DNA from: Inia geoffrensis
Taxonomy: Eukaryota > Chordata > Mammalia > Artiodactyla > Iniidae
Reading direction: 5' to 3'
Length of the DNA: 64,000 bases
NCBI GenBank assembly: GCA_036417435.1
Contig: CM070904.1
Location: 19,326,835-19,390,834 of the forward strand
A program made the position numbers and the translations under genes. Of the stretch, positions 32,277 through 43,324 are shown piece by piece; the stretch's first letter is position 1; each line of letters begins with the position of its first letter. The notes beneath the pieces are model-generated. The model had not been told where the DNA came from. It made no database searches and saw only the letters and a program-made list of their open reading frames with translations.

Positions 32277-35200
32277 GTGGGAATAAGACCATACATATCG
32301 ATAATTACCTTAAATGTAAATGGACTAAATGCTCCCACCAAAAGACACAGACTGGCTGAATGGATCCAAAAACAAGACCCATATATATGCTGTCTACAAG
32401 AGACCCACTTCAGACCCAGGGACACATACAGACTGAAAGCAAGGGGATGGAAAGAGATATTCCATGCAAATGGAAATCAAAAGAAAGCTGCAGTAGCAAT
32501 TCTCATATCAGACAAAACAGACTTTAAAATAAAGACTATTACAAGAGACAAAGAAGGACACTACATAATGATCAAGGGATCAATGCAAGAAAAAGATATA
32601 ACAACTGTAAATATTTATGCACCCAACATAGGAGCACCTCAATACATAAGGCAAATACTAACAGCCATAAAACGGGAAATCAACAGTAACACAATCATAG
32701 TAGGGGACTTGAACACCCCACTTTCACCAATGGACAGATCGTCCGAAATGAAAATAAATAAGGAAACACAAGCTTTAAATGATACATTAAACAAGATGGA
32801 CTTCATTGATATTTATAGGATATTCCATCCAAAAACAACAGAATACACATTGTTCTCAATTGCTCATGGAACATTCTCCAGGATAGGTCATATCTTGGGT
32901 CACAAATCAAGCCTTGGTAAATTTAAGAAAATTGAAATCGTATCACGTATCTTTTCCGACCACAACGCTATGAGACTAGATATCAATTACAGGATAAGAT
33001 CTGCAAAAAATACAAACACATGGAGGCTAAACAATACACTACTTAATAACGAAGTGATCACTGAAGAAATCAAAGAGGAAATCAAAAAATACCTAGAAAC
33101 AAATGACAATGGAGACACGACGACCCAAAACCTATGGGATGCAGCAAAAGCAGTACTAAGAGGGAACTTTATAGCAATACAATCCAACATTAAGAAACAG
33201 GAAACACCTCAAATAAACAACTTAACCTTGCACCTAAAGCAATCAGAGAAAGAAGAACAAAAAATCCCCAAAGTTAGCAGAAGGAAAGAAATCATAAAGA
33301 TTAGATCAGAAATAAATGAAAAAGAAATGAAGGAAACGATAGCAAAGATCAATAAAACTAAAAGCTGGTTCTTAGAGAAGATAAACAAAATTGATAAATC
33401 ATTAGCCAGACTCATCAAGAAAAAAAGGGAGAAGGCTCAAATCAATAGAATTAGAAATGAAAAAGGAGAAGTAACAACTGGTACTGCAGTAATATAACGG
33501 GTCATGAGAGATTACTACAAGGAACTCTATGCCAATAAAATGCACAACCTGGAAGAAATGGACAAATTCTTAGAAATGCACAACCTGCCAAGACTGAACC
33601 AGGAAGAAATAGAAAATATGAACAGACCAATCACAAGCACAGAAATTGAAACGGTGATTAAAACTCTTCCAACAAACAAAACCTAGGAGCAGATGGCTTC
33701 ACAGGTGAATTCTTTCAAACATTTAGAGAAGAGCTAACACCTATCCTTCTCAAACTCTTCCAAAATATAGCAGAGGGAGGAACACTCCTAAACTCATTCT
33801 ACAAGGCCACCATCACCCTGATACCAAAACCAGACAAAGATAAAACAAAGAAAGGAAACTACAGGCCAATATCACTGATGAACATAGATGCAAAAATCCT
33901 CAAAAAAATACTAGCAAACAGAATCCAACAGCACATTAAAATGATCATGCACCATGATCAAGTGGGGTTTACTCCAGGAATGCAAGAATTCTGCAATATA
34001 CGCAAATCAATCAACGTGATACACCATATTAACAAACTGAAGGAGAAACACCATATGATCATCTCGATAGATGCCGAGAAAGCTTTCAACAAAATTCAAC
34101 ACCCATTTATGATAAAAAAAAACCCTGCAGAAAGTAGGCATAGAGGGAGCTGTCCTCAACATAATAAAGGCCATATATGACAAACCCACAGCCAACATCG
34201 TCGTCAATGGTGAAAAACTGAAACCATTTCCACTAAGATCAGGAACAAGACAAAGTTGCCCCCTCTCACCACTCTTATTCAACATAGTTTCTGGTTTTAG
34301 CCACAGCAATCAGAGAAGAAAAGGAAATAAAAGGAATCCAAATCGGAAAAGAAGAAGTAAAGCTGTCCCTGTTTGCAGATGACATGATACTCTATATGGA
34401 GAATCCTAAAGATGCCACCAGAAAACTACTAGAGCTAATCAATGAATTTGGTAAAGTAGCAGGATACAAAATTAATGCACAGAAATCTCTGGTATTCCTA
34501 TACACTAATGATGAAAAATCTGAAAGTGAAATTAAGAAAATACTCCCATTTACCATAGCAACAAAAAGAATAAAATATCTAGGAATAAACCTACCTAAGG
34601 AGACAAAAGACCTGTATGCAGTAAATTATAAGACACTGATGCAAGAAATTAAAGACGATACAAATAGATGGAGAGATATACCATGTTCTTGGATTGGAAG
34701 AATCAACATCGCGAAAATGACTCTACTACCCAAAGCAATCTACAGATTCAATGCAATCCCTATCAAACTACCACTGGCACATTTCACAGAACTAGAACAA
34801 AACATTTCACAATTTGTATGGAAACACAAAGGAGCCCGAAGAGCGAAAGCAATCTTGACAATGAAAAACGGAGCTGGAGGAATCAGGCTCCCTGACTCCA
34901 GACTACACTACAAAGCTACAGTAAACAAGACAGTATGGTACTGGCAGAAAAAGAGAAATACAGATCAGTGGAACAGGATAGAAAGCCCAGAGATAAACCC
35001 ACGCACATATGGTCACCTTATCTTTGATAAAGGAGGCAAGAATACACAGTGGAGAAAAGACAGCCTCTTCAATAAGTGGCGCTGGGAAAACTGGATAGCT
35101 ACATGTAAAAGTATGAAATTAGAACACTCCCTAACACTGTACACAAAAATAAAGTCAAAATGGATTAAAGACCTAAATGTAAGACCAGACACTATCAAAG

Positions 35201-36088
35201 TCTTACAGGAAAACATAGGCAGAACACTCTATGACATAAATCACAGCAAGATCCTTTCTGACCCACCTCCTAGAGAAATGCAAATAAAAACAAAAGTAAA
35301 CAAATGGGACCTAATAAAACTTCAAAGCTTTTGCACAGCAAAGGAAACCATAAACAAGACCAAAAGACAACCCTCAGAATGGGCGAAAATATTTGCAAAT
35401 GAAGCAACTGACAAAGGCTTAATCTCCAAGATTTACAAGCACCTCATGCAGCTCAATAACAAAAAAACAAACAACCCAATCCAAAAAATGGGCAGAATAC
35501 TTAAATAGACATTTCTCCAAAGATATACAGACTGCCAACAAACACATGAAAGGATGCTCAACATCATTAATCATTAGAGAAATGCAAATCATAACTACAA
35601 TGAAATATCATCTCACATCGGTCAGAATGGCCATCATCAAAAAATCTAGAAACAGTAAATGCTGGAGAGGGTGTGGAGAAAAGGGAACACTCTTGCACTG
35701 TTGGTGGGAATGTAAATTGGTACAGCCACTATGGAGAACAGTATGGAGGTTCCTAAAAAAACAAAAAATAGAACTACCATACCACCCAGCAATCCCACTA
35801 CTGGGCATATACCCTGAGAAAACCATAGTTCAAAAAGAGTCAGGTACCACAATGTTCATTGCAGGTCTATTTACAATAGCCAGGACATGGAAGCAACCTA
35901 AGTGTCCATCATCGGATGAATGGATAGAGAAGATGTGGCACATGTATACAATGGAATAGTAGCCATAAAAAGAAACGCAGTTGAGTTTTCTGTAGTGAGG
36001 TGGATGGACCTAGTCTGTCATACAGAGTGAAGGAAGTCAGAAAGAGAAAAACAAATACTGTATGCTAACACATATATATGGAATGTAA
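32277..36088 (+). pseudogene. L1-D ORF2 pseudogene (near full-length)
   Basis: The family length of about 1270 codons is kept. The endonuclease domain is intact: NVNGLN, CLQETHF, GDLNTP and SDHNAM all keep their catalytic residues, and the frame is open from 32277 to 33497. Lesions: TAA at 33495-33497; a one-base loss and TAG near 33680-33686; a 9-base A run near 34113-34121 where L1-B has 5; a 2-base loss near 34290; and a one-base A gain near 35488. RT FADD at about 34374-34385 and the Cys-rich end (35546-35959) are readable in shifted frames. The stop is at 36086-36088. Confidence 0.88.
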
Positions 36089-36482
36089 AAAAAAAAAAAG
36101 AAAAAAAGGTACTGATAACCTAGTGGCAGGGCAGGAATAAAGACGTAGACATAGAGAATGCACTTGAGGACACGGTGGGGGAGGGGGCAGCTGTGGCGAA
36201 GTGAGAGTAGCATCAACATATATACACTATCGAATGTAAACTAGTTAGCCTGTGGGAAGCAGCCGCATAGCACAGGGAGATCACCTTTGTTCTTTGCAAT
36301 GACCTAGAGGGGTGGGATAGGGAGGGTGGGGGCGAGGCTCAAGAGGGAGGTGATATGGGGATATATGTATGCATATGGCTGATTCACTTTTTTGTACAAC
36401 AGAAACACAGTATTGTGAAGCAATTATATTCAATAAAGATCTATTAAAAAATAAATTAATAAAATAAATAAATGTGAAATTT

Positions 36483-36830
36483 AAAACGAAAACAATGACA
36501 AACAAGCTCATAAATGCAGAGAACACATTAGTGGTTGCCAAACGCAGGGTATTGGGGATAGGAAGAATGGGTGAAGGGGATCATAAGCTACAGACTTCCA
36601 GTTATAAAATAATTAAGTCATGGGGATGTAATGTACAGCATGGTGAGTGCAGTTAATAATAATCCATTTCATATATGAAAGTTGCTAAGAGTAGAACTAA
36701 AAAGCTCTCATCACAAGAAAAAAATGCTATATACGGTGATGGATGTTAACTAGACTTATTGTGGTGATTATTTTGCAATGTTCAAATATTCAGTATCAAA
36801 TACTGAATAATAACAAAGCACAGTATAGGT
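36483..36830 (+). mobile_element. L1-A part 3 (3'UTR of the old L1)
   Basis: It resumes after the duplicated AATGTGAAATTTA. The 3'UTR words are old-L1 type: GAGAACACATTAGTGGTTGCC, GGGGATGTAATGTACAGCATG, ATGCTATATACGGTGAT and GGTGATTATTTTGCAATG. It closes the oldest element of the stack. Confidence 0.75.
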
Positions 36831-36889
36831 AGGCCAGTTCCTCTTCCCTCCCCCCCCTTTTCTTAAGAAAAAACTAACAAATGAGCCCA

Positions 36890-37125
36890 TGCTTCTCACT
36901 GTATTCCAGATACAGTTTTAGAGCTCCACAAATATTAACTCATTTAATCTTTGTAATAACTCTACTGATAATCAACATTTTGCATAAGAGGAAACTGAGG
37001 CAGACAGGGGTTAAACAATTTGATTGGGGGTCATGCAGGTAACATATGGTAGAGCTGGGATTTGAACCCAGGAAGACTGCTTTTAGAATCTATGCTTTTA
37101 ACCACTCTACTACACTTCCCACAAT
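36890..37125 (-). repeat. MIR SINE, reverse orientation
   Basis: The words follow the MIR reverse order: CAGATACAGTTTTAGAGCT, AACTCATTTAATCTTTGTAA, AGAGGAAACTGAGGCAGACA, GTAGAGCTGGGATTTGAACC and GCTTTTAACCACTCTACTAC. It is a well-preserved, near full-length copy. Confidence 0.88.
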
Positions 37126-38631
37126 GGCATCATATGCTTCCATTGGGAAACAAATAGCAAAAAAAAAATACACACACTATATACATTTTGCATACATATG
37201 CGTAAATCATTTTTGGAAGAATACCAAAGGAGGAGTCAATACTGGTTGTCTCTGGGGCAGGAGACTGGGTTGTCACGGGAAAGGGATGAAAAACACCGCT
37301 GCAGACCCTTTTTAACCATTTGAAATCAGAATCATGCAAATGACGTAGCTTTTTTTTTAATCTTCTAAAATAAACACCACCTCCAAAGAACCATTTTATC
37401 ACATGCCTTCTCTTTCCCAGGGTAGCGAAGTCCCTTCCCAGCTGTGTCCACCAGAGGGCGCCTGGGAATGAACACACCCTCAAAGTAGACAGCCCCAAAG
37501 TCCAAGGCTCGGGGTCCCAGGGAAGAAACACTCGTGTCTTTCTTTCTGTTTTCCCTTTAACCCAGCCCCCATGAGCTCAGGTCTGGGCCCAAGTGAGGAG
37601 GGGCTGCAAGGAAACCAGAGAGGGCCTTTCACAGCTGGCTGGCGGAGTATGCATTGGCATAAGAACAATTTGCAAGGATCTACGATAATTTAAAATGTGC
37701 AAGTCCAATAGTTCCATTTCTCAGCACTTACCCTTCAAAATAAAACACACCTTCACACGTGCACATTCTTAGTAGGAAAGCAGGTACATTCCTACTATGG
37801 GAAGTTAAGCAGAGCTCTGTACTGATCAGGCTCAAAATAGTGATTATTGAATTAACTCTATATATTGATCTCATTGGTCCTCAATGAGTGAGGAAATGGA
37901 GTTCCAGAATGATATATAAATATACCATTTATGTAAGAAAGAAGTACAAAGCAATGACCATATGTGCTTTTGCAATGTGTCGGTAGCAGTGTGTGTGTGC
38001 GCACGCACGCACAGCTCAGTGTGTGAGTTACGTCTCTTAAGTAAAATCGGAGAGAGAGTTCTGGAAGGCTATCCATTGAACAGTTGTACTTCCTTGAGGG
38101 ATGGCCAGGAGACAGGAAGCACTTTTGATGTATTTGTGATATTTGAATGTTTCACAGTGGGAATATATTCATGCACTGCATCTGTAATTACAGTTGGACA
38201 GAACTGAGAAGTTTAAATGGAGTAAGCTACCTTACCAAGCTCTCTGAGACTTGAAGCACACGGCGGCATGTGGCGCTGGGGTGGCAGACAGGTGTGCACA
38301 CCATCTCAGCTAGAATATACCCCAGCCTCATGGAATCGGGACTCTTCTGGGAATCACACAGGTTTTGCCGAGGGCACCACGGCTTTGGTTTCCCTGCAGT
38401 GTTTCAGCTGTCCTGGAGCTCTCAGCAGCCACAAGCTGCAGAAGTAGGCAGTGTCTAAGAGCATCAGAGGGGAGGCATTTGGGGACTTCCCCAAATAGCT
38501 GAGGGATGCCTCTTTCCTGCACGACTTCTTTCTTAATGTCTTCTAATACAGTACATATTTTACTAATGTATTTTATTAGTAGCATATAGCTCCAGCAATT
38601 AGAACAGTGACTGGCATATAAGGGCTCAATA
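37126..38631. other. Intronic sequence, no gene seen
   Basis: No repeat of note apart from a short GTGTGTGTGCGCACGCACGC simple repeat near 37990 and a MIR/L2-like end just before 38632 (CAGTGACTGGCATATAAGGG CTCAATAAG). No conserved frame with splice sites is seen. Confidence 0.5.
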
Positions 38632-38830
38632 AGAAAGAAAGAGAGGGGGAGGGAGGGAGAGAGGAAGAAAGAAAAGAAAAAAGAAGGAAGGAAAGGAGGA
38701 AGGAAAGGGTAGGGGAGGGAAGAGAGGAGGAGACAGGAGGGGAGGGGCGGGGAGGGAGGGGAGGGGAGGGGGAGAGGAAGACAATGTAGGGAAGAAGGGG
38801 AGAAGATGAGACAGGAGAGAGAAGGATCAT
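38632..38830 (+). repeat. (GGAA)n/(GGGGA)n purine tract, G4-prone
   Basis: About 200 bases of almost pure purine on +. GAAAGAAAGAGAGG words pass into GGAAGGAAAGG. A 50-base core near 38730-38775 then has seven closely spaced runs of three to five G separated by single A or C. The matching C-rich strand is the LYPD1 sense strand. Confidence 0.85.
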
Positions 38831-39533
38831 TTGAAGGGGGCCTGGAGGTTCCGTCATAGTGGGTGCTTTTCTGACTAGCTGAACCAAAATTTTATTTGGC
38901 TAGCGGAGCCTGGGTAACAGAGGTCACGTAAAGCTAAAAACCACCTCCAGGCCTTGGTTGATACAGACAGGGCTGTGAGATGCTATAACTTGGTAATGGG
39001 GACTCAGACCCAGAGCTGGCAGGCTCGGCAGGTTGAGGAAGGCTGTCCATCGAACACGGCTCGAGCCAGGTCCCAGCCGCTCCACCCTGTCGGGGCACGG
39101 AGATGTCCTGCCAATGCCAAGTCACTTCTGACGGCTCTAATCTGCGGACCCGAAGTGTGCTTGTTGAACACGCCGCCCACTGCCACCAGATTAATCAAGA
39201 CACCCAGCGTTTAAATCTTTAATCCTCTCAAGTCTTTAGAGAGGTGATGGCCCCCCTGGGGCGTGCCTGGGTTTAGATGGGTGGCTATGCTCCTTTTAAA
39301 ACTAACACCGATTGTCCTCCCTGGACAAGTCATTTGTATTCATCTTATTTAAAATTTGAACGATGGGCATGCCAGGGGATGAAGAAAGGCATAAAAAAAA
39401 TTACTGAGGTTCCGTCTAGAAGAGTTTATTCCACTGTAGCAACTGAACAGGCCCCTGTTCTTCAGGCCCCGTGAAACTCAACATTTAAGGAAACGATGCT
39501 TCCAAGAGTTATGTTGAAAACATAAAACATCCA
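38831..39533. other. Intronic sequence, nothing recognised
   Basis: No repeat family or conserved frame recognised. Short frames on both strands have no splice context. Confidence 0.5.
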
Positions 39534-39747
39534 GGGCTTCCCTGGTGGCGCAGTGGTTGAGAGTCCGCCTGCCGATGCGGGGGACGCGGGTTCGTGCCCC
39601 GGTCCGGGAAGATCCCACATGCCGCGGATCGGCCGGGCCCGTGAGCCATGGCCGCTGAGCCTGCACGTCCGGAGACTGTGCTCCGCAGCGGGCGAGGCCA
39701 CAGCAGTGAGAGGCCCGCGTGGCGCAAAAAACAACAACAAAAAACCC
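39534..39747 (+). mobile_element. CHR SINE
   Basis: A well-preserved copy with many intact CpGs (CCGCCTGCCGATGCGGGGGA, GCGGATCGGCCGGGCCCG). It ends GCGCAAAAAACAACAACAAAAAAC. The retained CpGs suggest a relatively recent insertion. Confidence 0.93.
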
Positions 39748-39899
39748 CGTAAACTATGCAAATAAGGAACAACGAATTAGATCCTCCATACCCTATACAC
39801 TGGACTTAAGTATATATTGAGATTGAAATGCATTCGAATAGATGGTACAAACACATCTCTGTTCCATGGTGCGTTTTACGGACACTAGAAACGATCCTT

Positions 39900-39995
39900 C
39901 CAAGTTAAGTGAACTGTGTGCAAGGCACTTGGAGAAGCACCTGGCACAAAGTAGACGCTATACAAGTGTTTGCTGCTCTTATTACTGTTACTGGT
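39900..39995 (+). repeat. MIR 3' fragment (weak)
   Basis: The block GCAAGGCACTTGGAG...CACCTGGCACAAAGTAGACG CTATACAAGTGTTTGCTG resembles the MIR end 'gcctggcacatagtaggcgctcaataaatgtt'. Confidence 0.5.
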
Positions 39996-41456
39996 GTTCC
40001 TATTATGTCTATGGGGCATTTTCTGATTCACACCCTTGACTCACCTAAGTGGCCACTTGCTGGATCTGTGGCACAATGGTGCATCACTCAGAGGGGACGG
40101 TGAGTTCGGTAACTGATTTGCTCTGACATTTAAAGTAACTGGCTCTTCTCCCCGACAGCTGTTCACGTTCTATCCTGGCATCCTCTTAGACTCTATTTGG
40201 GCCACATTGTAGCAGACATGTTCATTTTGCATTCAGATGGAGAAAGACCCAGGGGCAGGCCAGGAGATAGGGCAGGAGGAGGGAGAGGCAAAGACAGACG
40301 GAAGGAACCGTTAGCGGTTGACGTGGATGCTGGATGGCCCTGTCTGCTTCTTTGCAGCAAGCACTCCATCAGGAGTCAGGCTTGCTTTACAGGGTTGAAC
40401 TATTGATTACACGGGAAGAAGAAGAAAGATAGTGTTTGCTTCGTGTTTGAGTCCAGCTCTTTTTACCTGTTCCTAACACAACTGGGTCACCACAGACCGA
40501 GCGGGAAGAAAACAAGGCACCTGGAACAACTCCTGCTTGAAGTCAGCCCAGCCCAGCAGTGGTCTCAGCCGTGGAATTCCACATTACCGAGTGTTAGAAT
40601 ATGGTTCCAAGGCTGGAGTTCTGACCCAGAAACCTCAAGGCTGACCTGGCTGGCGGAGCCTGGGTACAGAAACTCTTTCGTGTACTGAATCGTGTGTGTG
40701 GTGCCTTTGACTACAGTTCTTCAGCAAGTTCCGTCACTCAGGGGCTGGTCATAGGGGCGCCCACTCCCCACGTAGGGACAGTGCTGGAACTCCAGCAGGT
40801 GGGAACTGCTCACCCAGTGGCTCTCAGACATGAGTGTGCAGAAGAATTACCTAGGTATTCCTTAAACGCACAGACTCCCAGAACCAACCCAGATGATTCT
40901 GACACAGGTGTCTAAACTTCCCAATTGCTACTTTGGGAAGGGAGAGGGCACATGCCGACTCTCGATGCACATCGTAATTCATTCAGGGAGAAGTCTTTCC
41001 GCTACCAGCAAAGGTTTCATCCTGCACGCCAACCTGCTCCCTCTCTGCTGTGCAGCAGGGAAGCTTCCAGCACCCATGCTGATCCACAGCTGTGGAGAGG
41101 GGGAGACGAGCTGATTTCTTCTTCATTGCTTTCCATGCTGTTCTATCCCTTTCCACCCCACTGTCATAACAAATGATCTGTCCTGTAAGCCTCACTAGAG
41201 GACAGGGTCCCCCCCCAGGGCTTCAACCTATGAGGGCAAGAATGTTTATTGTCAACCACTCAGCTCATGCGCCAGGCGACCGGGTTGGAAGGGGACGGGT
41301 TAGGACTGGAAGTCCAGGACACCCCTGGAGGTGACTAGGCCACTGCTAGTTTGGCCATTGTCCACTAAGGCAGTTTCCTCCCTTTGGCCCTTGAATATCC
41401 CACTGGGATGGTTTTTCCTGTTCAAAACCTATACTGTATAGGGTAAGTTTCTATCC
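39996..41456. other. Intronic sequence, no gene seen
   Basis: I see a short stretch near 40805-40920 with MER5-like words (GTGGCTCTCAGACATGAGTG, GAAGAATTACCTAGG, CAGATGATTCTGACACAGG), probably a decayed hAT fragment. Nothing else is recognisable. Confidence 0.45.
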
Positions 41457-42043
41457 CAGGGGTGGGCATATTTTTTCTGTAATGGGCTATATAGTAAATA
41501 TTTTGCCCTTTGCAGGTCAAATCATCTCGGTCACAACTACTCAACACTGATATTCTATCATGGAAGCTGCCAAAGTTAATACATGAACATATGGGTGTGG
41601 CTGTGTTCCTATAAAAATGCATTTATGGAAACAGGCTATATTACTCTGCTTGGGCTACTGTAAGAAAATACCCCAGACTGCACAGCTTAAACAACAGAAA
41701 TTAATTTTTCTCACAGTTCTGGAGGCTACAAGTCTAAGATCAAGGTGCCAGAAAATTAGGTTTCTGGCAAAAACCCTCTTCCTGGTTGGTAGACAACTGT
41801 GTCCTCATATGGCCCTTCCTCTGCGGTCTCTCCCTCTCTTATAAGGAGACCAATCCCATAGGACCAGCACCCTACCCCGTGACCTCATCTAACCCTAATT
41901 ACCTCTCAAAGCCCCAGCCTCCAAATACCATCACCCTTGAGGGTTAGGACTTCAACACATAAATTGACAGAGGGACAAGATTCAGTTCATAGCACAGGCA
42001 TTGGACCACAATGGGCCTAGGGGCCATAGTTTGCTGACCTCTG
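41457..42043 (+). mobile_element. hAT-type MITE, split by an MLT1 LTR
   Basis: The 5' half (41457-41638) begins CAGGGGTGGGCATATTTTTTC and carries GTAAATATTTTGCCCTTTGCA and GGGTGTGGCTGTGTTCC. The 3' half (41995-42043) ends GGGGCCATAGTTTGCTGACC TCTG, the inverted counterpart. An imperfect 8-bp target duplication TTCTATCC/TTCTGTTC (six of eight) flanks it. This is a common mammalian Charlie-related non-autonomous family. I leave the exact MER number open. Confidence 0.8.
41639..41994 (-). mobile_element. MLT1-type LTR (ERVL-MaLR), solo, reverse orientation
   Basis: An old non-coding LTR relic. On + it shows the reverse of MLT1 words: CCCCAGACTGCACAGCTTAA, ACAACAGAAATTAATTTTTC, TCTGGAGGCTACAAGTCTAA, CCTAATTACCTCTCAAAGCC and AATACCATCACCC. 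The 5-bp target duplication CAGGC lies at 41634-41638 and 41995-41999. It has no internal region. Confidence 0.85.
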
Positions 42044-42420
42044 TTCTGTTCTATCAAAATCCAATCACTGTTACATTATGAAATCTGTCCCTTCCACCCA
42101 ATCTTTCCTCTCCAGGTATATGAGAGAAGCAAAGTACCAACAGTCTGGAACATTCGCTCTTTGAAAAGTATCATAAAGGATCTCTCTGGGTTGCAGCGTT
42201 GTCAATGCTACTCTACCAAAGACCTTTGTTAGTTTTACACTATGTTTAGAAGCTTATCTCCATACTTTAAAATATTTTAATTGAACTGTCTCTATAGAAA
42301 GTATATTTTTGATAGCAGATACACACTTTGCAGATAGCTTGGAGTCCATGGGGTTGCAGAAAATGACTACACAGCTTGAAGGGAAAATGAGAAAAGAATG
42401 GTAAAGTCGGAAGACATGCT
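42044..42420. other. Intronic sequence, nothing recognised
   Basis: AT-rich, no repeat family or frame recognised. Confidence 0.5.
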
Positions 42421-42660
42421 GAGGCGGTGAAGCGAGAGTGTCTGAGGACCCCGGCCCGCTGAGGCCCTGAGGCTGGGGTCAGGAGACCAGGGGTCAGGCT
42501 GGACGCCGCACCCCTGACTTTCAACTCCACCGAAAGGTGGGGAGGAGAGGCGAGGGGCCCCGGACAGAAGAAGAAGGGCGGCCCAGTTCGCCATGAACGT
42601 CCGTCCATTGTCCGGCGCAGCCTAGGCCTGGCCCCAGCGAGCCGGACGTCACCACATCCA
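42421..42660. other. CpG-dense GC-rich segment
   Basis: I count 18 CpG in 240 bases (lines 42421-42660). The flanks are AT-rich and nearly CpG-free. It is not part of a SINE I recognise nor of the L1-D type 5'UTR. No recognisable protein is encoded on either strand, although a - strand frame spans it (42267-42695). It could be a small orphan CpG island or the GC-rich remnant of an unidentified retroelement. Confidence 0.5.
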
Positions 42661-43324
42661 TCCATCGATAACAAAGATAGAGAGATTTTTGTCATCTACG
42701 GTGGAACTGAAGATAAGAAAGAAGATCAAAGGAAGACGAGGACTTCAGGAAAAGCCAGGAAAGAGTGCTGAGAGGAGAAGACAGAGGCACAGAGGTCGAA
42801 TCTTTCATCTGCAGTCACACAGCTGCCGTGTGGCGGACAGGGTCTTGGTGCTCAGGCCAGGTGTCAGGCCTGAGCCTCAGAAGTGGTAGAGCTGAGTTCA
42901 GGACACTGGACCACCAGAGACCTCCCAGCCCCACGTAATATCAATCACCGAGACCTCTCCCAGAGATCTCCATCTCAACGCTAAGACCAAGCTCCACTCA
43001 ACAACCGGCAAGCTACAGTGCTGGACACCCTATGCCAAACAACTAGCAAGACAGGAACACAAACTCACCCATTAGCAGAGAGGCTGCCTAAAATCATAAT
43101 AAGTCCACAGACACCCCAAAACACACCACTGGATGCAGTCCTGCCCACCAGAAAGACAAGATCCAGCCTCATCCACCAGAACACAGGCATCAGTTCCCTC
43201 CACCAGGAAGCCTACAAAACCCACTGAACCAACCTTAGCCACTGCGGGCAGACACCAAAAACAATGGGAACTACGAACCTGCAGCCTGCAAAAAGGAGAC
43301 CCCAAATTCAGTAAGTTCAGCAAA

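Larger units (their letters stand above)
28923..36469 (+). mobile_element. L1-D, full-length younger L1 inside L1-A
   Basis: A complete L1: GC-rich 5'UTR (28923-31106), ORF1, ORF2, 3'UTR and a tail near 36430-36469. It carries two CHR SINEs. The target duplication AATGTGAAATTTA flanks it at about 28910-28922 and 36471-36483, inside L1-A. Net length without the SINEs is about 7.1 kb. It is the least decayed L1 of the window, yet ORF2 has one nonsense and at least four frameshift lesions. Confidence 0.88.

Noticed and set aside
28923..36469. L1-D as an active retrotransposon
   Set aside because: ORF1 is split by a SINE and ORF2 has a nonsense codon and at least four frameshifts.
39534..39747. 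tRNA gene
   Set aside because: The A- and B-box-like sequences belong to a CHR SINE; no full cloverleaf with acceptor stem is present. The same holds for the other twelve SINEs.
41639..41994. Part of an intact endogenous retrovirus
   Set aside because: Only a solo MLT1-type LTR of about 356 bp; no internal coding region on either side.
42267..42695. 142-residue - strand frame over the CpG-dense segment
   Set aside because: No recognisable domain, no start context or splice signals. Reported only as a CpG-rich segment.
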